In this document: positions 16,867 through 25,432 of the stretch, one piece after another
Position numbering within the stretch: the stretch's first letter is position 1
Layout: every line of letters begins with the position of its first letter
Assembly (NCBI GenBank): GCA_910586045.1
Contig: CAJUIH010000003.1
Coordinates: 1 to 64,000, forward strand
Direction of reading: 5' to 3'
DNA: 64,000 bases
From: an uncultured Eubacterium sp.
Lineage (GTDB): Bacteria; Bacillota; Clostridia; Lachnospirales; Lachnospiraceae
Program-made: the position numbers and the translations under genes
The notes under the pieces: generated by a model
The model's input: only the letters and a program-made list of their open reading frames with translations
Databases searched by the model: none
Told to the model about the DNA's origin: nothing

Positions 16867-17172
16867 ATGGTAAAACATATTATATTATGGCAGTTAAAAG
16901 ATGAATATTCGGCCGAGGAAAAAGAAAATATCAAAATCGGCATCAAACAAGGACTGGAGGGGCTGAAAGGGAAAATACCGGGGCTGCTTGCGATTCAGGT
17001 CAATATGGACGGTATGCCGTCTTCAACGGTGGACCTGATGCTTGATTCCTCCTTTACGGATGAAGAGGCGCTCAAAGGCTATTCGGTTCATCCGGAACAT
17101 GTGAAAGTAGCGGACAGCAAAGTGCGTCCGTATACAAAAGCAAGGGCCTGTTTCGACTATGTACAGTCCTAA
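16867..17172 (+). CDS. Dabb (stress-responsive alpha/beta barrel) protein
   Basis: A 101-residue single-domain protein with a ferredoxin-like fold. It begins MVKHIILWQLKDE, has GKIPGLLAIQVNMDG and ends with the HPEHVKVADSKVRPY and CFDYV segment typical of Dabb proteins. Most such proteins have no known function; some are small dimeric enzymes or heat-stable stress proteins. ATG 16867 is chosen because AAGGGGG lies ten bases upstream. Its last 14 bases overlap the metallopeptidase gene, so the two are translationally linked. Confidence 0.88.
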   Translation: MVKHIILWQLKDEYSAEEKENIKIGIKQGLEGLKGKIPGLLAIQVNMDGMPSSTVDLMLDSSFTDEEALKGYSVHPEHVKVADSKVRPYTKARACFDYVQS

Positions 17173-17809
17173 CCGGCTGGCCACGGCAAAACGGAAGACA
17201 GAAAAAACGGCCGGGCCAAAAGGCCAGGCGCAAAAAAGGCAGGCGGATGGGCTTGCGTTTGTGACCGGAGAACAGATCCCGTTTCTCGGCGGCAGCCTGC
17301 CTTTCGTCCTCTATCATGCGGATTCTCGTCTGGTGCCGGATTGGATTGCGCAGCTTCAGGATGGCATCATTACCTATTTATCCAGAAATAACAAAGGGGA
17401 AGCGGTATTTTGCGCGGACGGGCATATTTGTATGTACACGCTTGCGATAGGATCCGTTTCCTATAAACAGCAGCTATACGACTCGTGGCAGAGCATACAG
17501 GCAGGCATTTTGTGCAGACGCATCAGCCGCCAGTATTATCCTTGTTTTGAACAGCTTGGCGTCGGTTTCCCGGAAATTAAAATCCGTAAAATGAGGTCCC
17601 GCTGGGGGTCCTGCATGCCGGGGAAACAGAAAATTACCTTTAACAGCCTGCTGCTGGCGCAGCCGTTGGAGTGTATTGAATATGTGGTCATACATGAATT
17701 TGCCCACTTTATTCATCCGAACCATTCCAAGGATTTCTACCGTTTTGTAGAACAGGTGATGCCGGATTGGAAGAAACGGCGGGACAGGCTTGGGAGGCAA
17801 AGTTCTTAA
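17159..17809 (+). CDS. YgjP-like M48/DUF45 metallopeptidase
   Basis: A 216-residue putative zinc metalloprotease. The C-terminal half carries KIRKMRSRWGSC (residues 141-152) and the zinc motif HEFAHFIHPNH, with His179, Glu180, His183 and His189. The family has the minigluzincin fold and no firmly known substrate. The first 30 residues are basic and probably disordered. It overlaps the Dabb gene. Confidence 0.88.
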   Translation: MYSPNRLATAKRKTEKTAGPKGQAQKRQADGLAFVTGEQIPFLGGSLPFVLYHADSRLVPDWIAQLQDGIITYLSRNNKGEAVFCADGHICMYTLAIGSVSYKQQLYDSWQSIQAGILCRRISRQYYPCFEQLGVGFPEIKIRKMRSRWGSCMPGKQKITFNSLLLAQPLECIEYVVIHEFAHFIHPNHSKDFYRFVEQVMPDWKKRRDRLGRQSS

Positions 17810-17858
17810 CAGAAGCAGAAATTAGCATGAATTTAAGGTAGAACCTGTTCTGAATATA

Positions 17859-17867
17859 TGCTATAAT
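17859..17867 (+). promoter_or_regulatory. Extended -10 promoter of the paaK operon
   Basis: TGCTATAAT lies 80 bases before paaK; no good -35 box is seen. Two direct copies of AGTCAGCCAG lie side by side near 17883-17902 in the leader and could bind a regulator. Confidence 0.5.
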
Positions 17868-17946
17868 AGGGCGTCTGCGTGTAGTCAGCCAGAGTCAGCC
17901 AGATAATAGGAACGAGATTACTGAAATCTTTAAGGAGAAAAAATAT

Positions 17947-19248
17947 ATGATTTGGGCAAAAGAAGAGACACTGTCAAGGGATGAAATCGAGTCCATCCAG
18001 CTTTCGCGCCTGAAAGAAACCGTGCAGCGGGTGTATGAAAAAGTAGAGCCATACAGGCGCAAGATGCAGGAAGCGGGCGTAAAACCGGAGGATATCCGTT
18101 CCCTGCCGGATTTACAAAAACTGCCGTTTATTACCAAACAGGATATGCGGGACCATTATCCGTTTGGCCTTTTTGCGGTTCCAAAAGAAAAATTAGTTCG
18201 CATTCATGCATCCAGCGGAACGACCGGAAAACCAACGGTCGTAGGGTATACGAAAAAAGATTTGGAAATGTGGACGGAATGCGTATCCCGAATAGCGGCA
18301 ATGGGCGGCGCGTCCAATAAAGATATCGCGCAGATCTGTTTTGGGTATGGGATGTTTACCGGAGCGCTCGGGCTGCATTACGGCCTGGAAAATATGGGGG
18401 CGGCAATCGTGCCGTCATCTACCGGAAATACGGAAAAACAGATTATGTTTATGCAGGATTTTGGGACGACCCTGCTGGTAGCAACGCCGTCTTACGCGCT
18501 GCGGATCGGAGAGGTTGCAAAACAGATGGGGATCGATCCGCGTACTGACCTGCAGGTAAAAATCGGTCTGGTCGGCAGCGAACTGTTGACCGAAGCCATG
18601 CGAGCGGAAATGCATAAACTGTGGGGAGACGATATGCTTGTGACCTCGAATTACGGCATGAGCGAGCTGATGGGACCTGGGGTATCCGGCGAATGTGAGC
18701 AGCTTTGCGGGATGCATGTCAACGAAGACTTTTTTATTCCGGAGATCATAGATCCAAAAACAGGGGAAGTACTGCCGCCGGGGGAAAAGGGCGAACTTGT
18801 CATTACCTGCATTTATAAAGAAGCGCTGCCGTTGATCCGCTACCGTACCAAAGATGTCACCAGGCTGATTTATGAACCGTGCAAATGCGGCCGGACGACG
18901 GTGCGGATGGAAAATCTGGACGGACGTACCGACGATATGCTAAAAATCCGCGGCGTCAATGTATTCCCGAGCCAGATTGAGGAAGTATTGCTGGGCATTG
19001 AGGAAATCGGGCCGCATTATGAGATTATTGTAACAAGAAAAGATCATACGGATAAGCTGGAAATCCGTGTGGAGCTTGCGCAAGCAATGGATGAATACCG
19101 CAAGCTGCTCGAACTGGAGCAAAAAATCAAACACAGACTGCGTATTGTATTAGGCCTGGATGCAAAAATCAGCCTGGAATCTCCAAATACACTGCGCCGG
19201 TTTGAAGGGAAAGCACAAAGAGTCAAAGACCTGAGGAACCATGTATAA
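17947..19248 (+). CDS. paaK: Phenylacetate--CoA ligase
   Basis: A 433-residue AMP-forming acyl-CoA ligase that activates phenylacetate and related aryl acetates. The P-loop is SSGTTGKPT (89-97). GYGMFTGALGLHYG, SNYGMSELMGPG and the C-terminal LKIRGVNVFPSQIEEVL are all present. It leads an operon with iorA and iorB. In anaerobes this trio converts aromatic amino acid-derived 2-oxoacids to arylacetyl-CoA and then to arylacetate, with ATP gain when the ligase runs in reverse. Some PaaK-like enzymes in such operons instead form ADP or AMP in the activating direction. Confidence 0.92.
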   Translation: MIWAKEETLSRDEIESIQLSRLKETVQRVYEKVEPYRRKMQEAGVKPEDIRSLPDLQKLPFITKQDMRDHYPFGLFAVPKEKLVRIHASSGTTGKPTVVGYTKKDLEMWTECVSRIAAMGGASNKDIAQICFGYGMFTGALGLHYGLENMGAAIVPSSTGNTEKQIMFMQDFGTTLLVATPSYALRIGEVAKQMGIDPRTDLQVKIGLVGSELLTEAMRAEMHKLWGDDMLVTSNYGMSELMGPGVSGECEQLCGMHVNEDFFIPEIIDPKTGEVLPPGEKGELVITCIYKEALPLIRYRTKDVTRLIYEPCKCGRTTVRMENLDGRTDDMLKIRGVNVFPSQIEEVLLGIEEIGPHYEIIVTRKDHTDKLEIRVELAQAMDEYRKLLELEQKIKHRLRIVLGLDAKISLESPNTLRRFEGKAQRVKDLRNHV

Positions 19249-19289
19249 AATGCACAGGGAGTTATAAGCCCTGGAAAGGATGTTTGGAA

Positions 19290-21026
19290 ATGGAAAAAAA
19301 AATAATGCTTGGAAACGAGGCGATTGCCAGGGGTGCCTATGAAGCGGGTGTAAAAGTTTCCGCGGCCTATCCGGGTACGCCGAGTACCGAAATCAGTGAG
19401 AATATTGCTTTGTATCAGGAAATTTATGCGGAGTGGTCGCCGAATGAAAAAGTGGCGACGGAAGTGGCGATCGGGGCATCGATCAGCGGGGTCAGGGCTA
19501 TGGCGTCAATGAAGCACGTCGGCGTCAATGTAGCGGCGGACCCGTTATATACCATCTCCTACAGCGGGGTAAACGGCGGGCTGGTACTGGTAGCGGCGGA
19601 CGACCCGGGCCTGTACAGCTCGCAAAACGAACAGGATACAAGATGTGTGGCGCGCGCGGCGATGGTTCCGGTACTGGAACCGTCAGACAGCCAGGAAGCA
19701 AAAGATTTTGTAAAATTTGCATATGATCTGAGTGAAAAATATGATACGCCGGTCATTGTCCGTACGACGACGCGCCTTGCGCATTCACAGGGTACGGTAA
19801 CGTTGGAAGAGCGTGTGGAAATCGAAGATAAGCCGTATGAAAGAACCCCGGCCAAATATGTCATGATGCCGGCAAATGCGATCGGCCGCCATGTATATGT
19901 AGAACAAAGGCTGAAAGCATTGGCGCAGGACGGCTGCGATTTCGCTGTTAACCGGGCGGAATATAACGATTTGTCGATTGGATTTATTACAAGCGGGATT
20001 CCGTACCAGTACGTAAAGGAAGCCTGCCCGAATGCGTCGGTTTTAAAGCTTGGCATGGTACATCCGCTTCCGCGCAAGTTAATTGAGACGTTTGCGTCCA
20101 AAGTGGATAAACTGTACATATTTGAAGAATTGGAGCCGGTGATCGAAGAACAGGTAAAATCCTGGGGCATCCAGGCTGTTGGCAAAGAATTGTTTACGGT
20201 GCAGGGGGAATATTCCGCGAATATGATCCGGGAAAAGATACTGCATGAAAAACTGGACGGCAAAGCGCCTGCGCAGGTTCCGGCAAGGCCGCCGATTTTA
20301 TGTCCGGGATGTCCGCACAGAAGTGTCTTTACCGTGTTGAATAAGCTGGGAATCCACGCGGCAGGCGATATCGGATGCTATACGCTTGGCGCGGTCGCGC
20401 CGTTAAATGTGATTGATACGACCATCTGCATGGGCGCAAGCATTTCTACGCTGCACGGCATGGAAAAAGCAAAGGGAAAAGAGTATATCAAAAACTGGGT
20501 AGCCGTAATCGGGGATTCCACATTTATGCATACAGGCGTTAACTCTTTGATGAATATGGTTTATAACCAGGCGACCGGAACAGTGATCATCCTGGATAAT
20601 TCCACAACAGGCATGACCGGACACCAGGACCATGCGGCGACCGGGAAAACACTGAAAGGGGAAATAGTACCGGCAATCAATATTGCAGCTTTGTGCCGTT
20701 CCATGGGCATTGCGCATGTAACGGAAGTGAATGCTTTTGCTATAAAGGAATTGGAAAACGTCATAAAGGAAGAGACAGCAAGGGATGCGGTTTCTGTCAT
20801 TATTACAAAGTCGCCGTGCGTACTTTTAAAAGAGAATGTATTTCCGTATAAATGCAGGGCGGTAGACGATGCGTGCAAAAAATGCGGTATGTGCCTGAAA
20901 CCTGGCTGTCCGGCACTGACGAAAAAAGCGGATGGGACGATTACCATCGACGATACCATGTGCAACGGGTGCGGCCTTTGCGAGCAGTTGTGCAAATTCG
21001 GTGCCATTACGCGTGTGGAAGCATAG
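19290..21026 (+). CDS. iorA: Indolepyruvate:ferredoxin oxidoreductase, alpha subunit
   Basis: Large subunit (578 residues) of the enzyme that oxidatively decarboxylates indolepyruvate, phenylpyruvate and hydroxyphenylpyruvate to arylacetyl-CoA, reducing ferredoxin. It has an N-terminal pyrimidine-binding domain (YPGTPSTEI, EWSPNEKVATEVAIGAS), a middle transketolase-like domain, and the thiamine diphosphate site GDIGCYTLG then GDSTFMHTGVNSLMN. Two 4Fe-4S clusters lie at the C-terminus (CKKCGMCLKPGCP and CNGCGLCEQLCKFG). The ATG at 19290 is preferred over the TTG at 19284 because AAAGGA sits nine bases upstream of it. Confidence 0.96.
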   Translation: MEKKIMLGNEAIARGAYEAGVKVSAAYPGTPSTEISENIALYQEIYAEWSPNEKVATEVAIGASISGVRAMASMKHVGVNVAADPLYTISYSGVNGGLVLVAADDPGLYSSQNEQDTRCVARAAMVPVLEPSDSQEAKDFVKFAYDLSEKYDTPVIVRTTTRLAHSQGTVTLEERVEIEDKPYERTPAKYVMMPANAIGRHVYVEQRLKALAQDGCDFAVNRAEYNDLSIGFITSGIPYQYVKEACPNASVLKLGMVHPLPRKLIETFASKVDKLYIFEELEPVIEEQVKSWGIQAVGKELFTVQGEYSANMIREKILHEKLDGKAPAQVPARPPILCPGCPHRSVFTVLNKLGIHAAGDIGCYTLGAVAPLNVIDTTICMGASISTLHGMEKAKGKEYIKNWVAVIGDSTFMHTGVNSLMNMVYNQATGTVIILDNSTTGMTGHQDHAATGKTLKGEIVPAINIAALCRSMGIAHVTEVNAFAIKELENVIKEETARDAVSVIITKSPCVLLKENVFPYKCRAVDDACKKCGMCLKPGCPALTKKADGTITIDDTMCNGCGLCEQLCKFGAITRVEA

Positions 21027-21050
21027 AAACAGGACAAAGGGAGGCAGGAA

Positions 21051-21620
21051 ATGACAAAAAATATCATGATTGTAGGCGTAGGGGGCCAGGGAACGCTCCT
21101 TACCAGCCGGATTTTAGGCGGCATTACATTGGATGCCGGATATGATGTAAAGTTATCCGAAGTACATGGCATGGCGCAGAGGGGCGGGAGTGTCGTTACC
21201 TTTGTGCGTTATGGGGAAACAGTAGCGGAGCCGATTGTCGAAGAAGGACAGGCGGATGTGCTGCTCGCGTTTGAAAAATTAGAAGCGCTGCGGTACGCGC
21301 ATTTTCTGAAAAAAGACGGCGTGCTGGTCATCAATGACCAGCAGATCGAACCGATTACAGTCGTCACAGGGGCCGCGCAATATCCGGAACATATTATCGA
21401 AGAACTGGAAAAAGAACATCCCGTGTTTCGTGTAAACGCGATGGAAGAAGCCAGAAAATTAGGGAATACGAAAGTATTTAATGTCATAGTACTTGGGCTG
21501 GCCGCGAGGCATATGGATTTTTCAAAGGAAGCATGGCTTACGACCATCGAAAAGATTGTGCCGAAAAAAACAATCGCCATCAATCAGAAAGCGTTTTTGG
21601 CAGGCTATGAGGGTGTATAA
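21051..21620 (+). CDS. iorB: Indolepyruvate:ferredoxin oxidoreductase, beta subunit
   Basis: Small gamma-type subunit (189 residues) of the same enzyme, with the Rossmann-like start IMIVGVGGQGTLLTSRIL, SEVHGMAQRGGSVVTFVRYG and the normal family length. It starts 24 bases after iorA with GGGAGG upstream. Together with paaK and the ACT gene it forms one transcription unit. Confidence 0.95.
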   Translation: MTKNIMIVGVGGQGTLLTSRILGGITLDAGYDVKLSEVHGMAQRGGSVVTFVRYGETVAEPIVEEGQADVLLAFEKLEALRYAHFLKKDGVLVINDQQIEPITVVTGAAQYPEHIIEELEKEHPVFRVNAMEEARKLGNTKVFNVIVLGLAARHMDFSKEAWLTTIEKIVPKKTIAINQKAFLAGYEGV

Positions 21621-21643
21621 ACCAAAAGAATGGGGGATATACT

Positions 21644-22084
21644 ATGTTTATCAAGCAGTTATCAGTATTTATTGAAAACAGAGAAGGACGTTTGGGAGAA
21701 GTACTGGATGTTTTAAAGGAAGAGCATGTCAGTATTATTTCCCTGAGTCTGGCAGATACGGCGGAATACGGTCTATTGCGGATGATTACAACAGACGCGC
21801 AGGCGGGGCAGGAAGCTTTAAAAGCACACGGATTTTCCGCGATGCTGACCGATGTGCTGGCAGTCCGGCTGTCGCATCGGATTGGCAGCCTGCGGGAAAT
21901 GATGGACATTGTCTGCCAGGCAGGGCTGAATGTGGAATATATGTACGCCCTAACGAATAAAAATGACGATGCTTCGATTGTATGTAAGATTTCCAATGGG
22001 GAAGAGGCGGTTCGGCTGCTGCAGGAAAAAGGGGTAGAGCTGTACAGCCAAAAAGATATCCTGCAGATTTTTCATTGGGCGTAA
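21644..22084 (+). CDS. Tandem ACT-domain protein
   Basis: A 146-residue protein made of two ACT domains (residues 1-68, IKQLSVFIENREGRLGEVLDVL; and 72-146, VRLSHRIGSLREMMDIVCQAGLNVEYMYA). ACT domains bind amino acids. Proteins of this type regularly follow iorAB-paaK clusters and probably sense aromatic amino acids. It carries no DNA-binding or catalytic domain, so it must act on a partner protein, perhaps the ligase or the oxidoreductase. Confidence 0.88.
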   Translation: MFIKQLSVFIENREGRLGEVLDVLKEEHVSIISLSLADTAEYGLLRMITTDAQAGQEALKAHGFSAMLTDVLAVRLSHRIGSLREMMDIVCQAGLNVEYMYALTNKNDDASIVCKISNGEEAVRLLQEKGVELYSQKDILQIFHWA

Positions 22085-22132
22085 AAGCGACGGTTTTCAT
22101 TGGTTCGAATAAGCTGGAAAGGAAGGGATTTT

Positions 22133-22951
22133 ATGATTGTTGATTTTCATACGCATATATTTCCGGACAGCATTGCGGTGCGTACGATCAAAAAATTAGA
22201 AAAGATCGGAAATGTAACGGCATTTCTGGATGGCAGGGAGGAGAGCCTTACCGCGTCCATGCGGGAGTCCGGTGTAGATGTGTCGGTAATCCTTCCGGTA
22301 GTTACGAACCCGGAGCAGTTTCATACGGTCAATACATTTGCCGTGCGTTTAAATGAAAAATACGCAGACAGGCATCCGCGCCTGCTGTCTTTCGGCGGGA
22401 TTCATCCGGACTCCGCGGATTATAAGAAAGAGCTGCGCTGGATCAAAGATTCGGGGCTGCGCGGGATTAAACTGCATCCGGATTACCAGCGTACGTTTTT
22501 TGATGATATCCGGTACATGCGGATTTTGGATTATGCGTCGCAGATCGGACTGGTCAGTGTAGTGCACGCGGGGGTCGATATCGGATTTCCCAATGATGTG
22601 CGGTGTACGGTGCCTGGAATCTGCAGAGTGCTGGATGAAGTAGATCCCAAAAACCTGGTATTGGCGCACTATGGCGGTTTTGGCCTGTGGGAGGAAGTCG
22701 CGGAACGGATCGCGGGCAGGTCTGTGTATCTGGATACCGCTTATACGTTTGGATTTATCAAAGAGGATGTATTTATGCGGATTTTGAACAAACACGGCGC
22801 GGATCATATCCTGTTTGGCACGGACAGTCCATGGAGCGGGCAGAAAGAGTCACTGGATTATTTGAGAAAACTTCCGCTTGCAAAGGAAGATCTGGAACAG
22901 ATCCTGGGTCGGAATGCGCAGCGGTTGATTGGATTAGGAGGAGCAGATTGA
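22133..22951 (+). CDS. Amidohydrolase-family metal-dependent hydrolase (TatD/ACMSD-like)
   Basis: A 272-residue TIM-barrel hydrolase or decarboxylase. It has the metal-binding DFHTHIFPD (His6, His8), GGIHP, GIKLHPDYQ, HAGVD and HYGG histidines, and FGTDSPW with the final metal-ligand Asp. The pattern is that of amidohydrolase_2 (ACMSD-like) enzymes; the substrate is not evident. ATG 22133 has GGAAGGG six bases upstream. The TGA stop overlaps the TTG start of the symporter, implying coupled translation and perhaps a common substrate. Confidence 0.85.
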   Translation: MIVDFHTHIFPDSIAVRTIKKLEKIGNVTAFLDGREESLTASMRESGVDVSVILPVVTNPEQFHTVNTFAVRLNEKYADRHPRLLSFGGIHPDSADYKKELRWIKDSGLRGIKLHPDYQRTFFDDIRYMRILDYASQIGLVSVVHAGVDIGFPNDVRCTVPGICRVLDEVDPKNLVLAHYGGFGLWEEVAERIAGRSVYLDTAYTFGFIKEDVFMRILNKHGADHILFGTDSPWSGQKESLDYLRKLPLAKEDLEQILGRNAQRLIGLGGAD

Positions 22952-24495
22952 TAATAAAAATTATTTTTTTGGTTGTTTTTTTTGCCGTGATGATTGGGGT
23001 AGGCCTGTATTCCAGAAGACATGCGGCAAATGTAAATGACTTTGTATTAGGCGGCAGGAGCGTGGGTCCTTGGCTTACGGCGTTTGCGTATGGGACATCG
23101 TACTTTTCCGCGGTTGTATTTGTGGGCTATGCCGGACAGTTTGGCTATAAATACGGGCTGGCATCTACCTGGATCGGCATCGGCAACGCACTGATAGGTT
23201 CCCTGCTTGCCTGGGTTATTTTGGGCAGGCGTACCCGTATTATGAGTAACCATCTGTCTGCTTCTACCATGCCCGATTATTTTGGCAAACGGTATCAGAG
23301 CAACGCGCTTAGGATTGCATCGTCCGCGATCGCGTTTATTTTTCTGATTCCGTATACGGCTTCGGTATATAATGGGTTGTCCAGGCTGTTTGGGATGGCG
23401 TTTGCAATTCCTTACGAGGTGTGTGTCATGGTGATGGCGGCGCTGACTTGCATTTATGTGATCATGGGCGGCTATATGGCAACGGCGATTAATGATTTTA
23501 TTCAGGGAATGATTATGCTGGGCGGCATTGTGGCGGTAATCGGCGCGGTGTTAAGCGGTCAGGGCGGGTTTTTATCCGCGGTACGATCTCTTTCGGAGTT
23601 TACAAGCGACGTACCGGTTACGATGGGCCAGCAGGGGGCGTTTACTTCCTTTTTTGGTCCGGACCCGCTGAACCTGCTTGGCGTAATTATACTGACGTCG
23701 CTTGGAACGTGGGGGCTTCCGCAGATGATCCATAAGTTTTATGCGATCAAAGACGAAAAATCCATTCAGTCGGGTACGATTATTTCTACATTTTTTGCGG
23801 TTGTGGTTTCCGGCGGCTGCTATTTTCTCGGCGGGTTTGGCCGGTTGTTTGATACGGCGGCAATTCATAAGGAAGACGGAAGTGTTATCTTTGACGCGAT
23901 TATACCGTCGATGCTTTCCACGCTGCCGGATCTTTTGGTAGGTATTGTGATTGTTTTGGTGCTTTCGGCATCTATGTCTACGTTATCATCTTTGGTACTC
24001 ACATCCAGTTCAACGTTAACGCTGGACTTTTTAAAGGATAATTTTATAAAAAATATGAGTGATAAAAAACAATTGCTGTGCATGCGCATCCTGCTTGTTT
24101 TCTTTATTGTATGTTCTGTGATACTGGCCCTGTTTCCGCCGAAATCCATCGCGCAGTTTATCGCGCAGTTAATGGGGATTTCCTGGGGCGCGCTGGCGGG
24201 GGCATTTTTGGCTCCGTTTTTATATGGCTTATACTGGAAAGGCGTAACACGAGCCGCGGTATGGGCAAGCTTTTTGTGTGGCGTCGGTATTACGGTATCC
24301 AATTTGTTTTTGTCGTACATAGCATCTCCGATTAATGCGGGCGCGATTGCCATGATTGCGGGATTGGTTATTGTACCAATCGTTAGCCTGCTGACGCCGA
24401 AAATGAACAAAAAAGAAGTAGACGAGATCTTTGCGTGTCTGGAAGAGCAGGTTATGGTAGACAAAAAGACAGCGCTGCCAAAAACAGCCAGGTAG
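22948..24495 (+). CDS. Sodium:solute symporter (SSS family)
   Basis: A 515-residue transporter with about 13 membrane helices. It shows the SSS signature VNDFVLGGRSVGPWLTAFA, GTSYFSAVVFVG and GLASTWIGIGNA, then the LeuT-fold core. It resembles the PutP/PanF branch, so a carboxylate or amino acid taken up with sodium is likely. The TTG at 22948 follows AGGAGGAG and overlaps the upstream TGA in TTGA. A longer upstream reading through the amidohydrolase gene is not real. Confidence 0.9.
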   Translation: MIIKIIFLVVFFAVMIGVGLYSRRHAANVNDFVLGGRSVGPWLTAFAYGTSYFSAVVFVGYAGQFGYKYGLASTWIGIGNALIGSLLAWVILGRRTRIMSNHLSASTMPDYFGKRYQSNALRIASSAIAFIFLIPYTASVYNGLSRLFGMAFAIPYEVCVMVMAALTCIYVIMGGYMATAINDFIQGMIMLGGIVAVIGAVLSGQGGFLSAVRSLSEFTSDVPVTMGQQGAFTSFFGPDPLNLLGVIILTSLGTWGLPQMIHKFYAIKDEKSIQSGTIISTFFAVVVSGGCYFLGGFGRLFDTAAIHKEDGSVIFDAIIPSMLSTLPDLLVGIVIVLVLSASMSTLSSLVLTSSSTLTLDFLKDNFIKNMSDKKQLLCMRILLVFFIVCSVILALFPPKSIAQFIAQLMGISWGALAGAFLAPFLYGLYWKGVTRAAVWASFLCGVGITVSNLFLSYIASPINAGAIAMIAGLVIVPIVSLLTPKMNKKEVDEIFACLEEQVMVDKKTALPKTAR

Positions 24496-24532
24496 GAATC
24501 ATTCGATCAAATAAAAATTCGGAGGTGATGGT

Positions 24533-25165
24533 TTGAAACTATCGGAATTAAAAAAAGGTCAGAAAGTGACCATTCGCTGTAAACAAAAAACACTGCTTGT
24601 GGATGTGGACGCACAGGTAGCAGGGGTTCGTGCGGATGTCGTATTATTGGAACTGATTCGTCATGAGGGCCAGGTCGTTGATTTTTCAAGTCCGAGTGTG
24701 CAGATTATAACCATTTATGAAGACGGCCAGGATATGCCGAAAGCCTGGACGAATTGCAGGATTCAGCGCAGAACGGTAGACGGCAGGCAGTACCATGCGC
24801 TTGCGGCGCCAAAAGGCAGTGTACGGATCAACCGCAGAAAAGTGGAACGGGTGCAGATCAACCTGCCGGGGAAATTGAAAGTGAGCAATGCGCCGGACGG
24901 ATTGGATATTTTAATTCATAATCTGTGTGTGAATGGAATTGGATTCGAGAGTCCGGTCAAGGTAGAGGAACAGGAGCTGCGGCATTTGTATATTCAGTTT
25001 ATGGATGAAGAAAGAGAAGAGGAAGAACTGATCCGCCTGGAAGCCAGAATGGTATGGAGAAAAGAACTGCAAAATGGGGGCTTTTTTTATGGATGCCGTC
25101 TGACGAACGCGGAAGAAAATTTGGGGTATTATCTGGCGGATAAGCTGCGCAGCAAACAGGAATAA
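24533..25165 (+). CDS. PilZ-domain protein, YcgR-like
   Basis: A 210-residue cytoplasmic protein with an N-terminal YcgR-N-like beta domain (residues 1-95) and a C-terminal PilZ domain (about 98-205). The c-di-GMP binding motif RxxxR appears as RRKVER, and the second motif is NLCVNGIGF where D/NxSxxG is expected, a Ser-to-Cys change. YcgR homologues slow flagellar rotation when c-di-GMP is high. TTG start, GGAGGTGATGG upstream. It is 37 bases after the symporter gene and ends at a clear hairpin. Confidence 0.82.
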   Translation: MKLSELKKGQKVTIRCKQKTLLVDVDAQVAGVRADVVLLELIRHEGQVVDFSSPSVQIITIYEDGQDMPKAWTNCRIQRRTVDGRQYHALAAPKGSVRINRRKVERVQINLPGKLKVSNAPDGLDILIHNLCVNGIGFESPVKVEEQELRHLYIQFMDEEREEEELIRLEARMVWRKELQNGGFFYGCRLTNAEENLGYYLADKLRSKQE

Positions 25166-25174
25166 CCATATAAT

Positions 25175-25215
25175 AAAAGGCGCCAACAATGCTCACTGCA
25201 ATGCTGACGCCTTTT
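25175..25215 (+). terminator. Terminator after the PilZ gene
   Basis: AAAAGGCG pairs with CGCCTTTT, with further pairing (GC-CAACA against TGCTGA-region) inside. It ends the paaK-to-PilZ run and borders the gene-free array. Confidence 0.7.
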
Positions 25216-25275
25216 AGACTGCTAGATCCATTGGCTTATACCATGCCTTTCTTATGTAAATCCATATTTGTAAAT

Positions 25276-25382
25276 CTATATAAACGGCGTAAAATTTCAG
25301 CACAATATCATTTGTTTCTGGCCCGCCGTTTATCGGGTTTATCGGGTTTATTGTGCAGTATTCAATCACCGAATATATATAT
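25276..25382 (+). repeat. Dispersed repeat F, copy 1, pseudoknot-like complementarity
   Basis: Nearly identical in reverse complement to 61171-61270, with one extra ATCGGGTTT-type unit. ATAAACGGCG pairs with CGCCGTTTAT and GCACAATA pairs with TATTGTGC, in the interleaved order a-b-a'-b'. A/T-rich CTATATA and ATATATAT ends suggest short terminal inverted repeats. Confidence 0.8.
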
Positions 25383-25387
25383 TTTTA

Positions 25388-25432
25388 TAAATCTATACGT
25401 CCTATAAATCTATATGATATATAAATCTATAC
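25388..25432. repeat. 17-bp microrepeat TAAATCTATA
   Basis: TAAATCTATA occurs at 25388, 25405 and 25422, exactly 17 bp apart, and once more at 25271 on the far side of repeat F. F may therefore have inserted into this small array. Degenerate copies continue to about 25470. Confidence 0.7.

Noticed and set aside
22687..22947. N-terminal extension of the sodium symporter
   Set aside because: It overlaps the amidohydrolase gene out of frame; a TTG with AGGAGGAG at 22948 starts the membrane protein.
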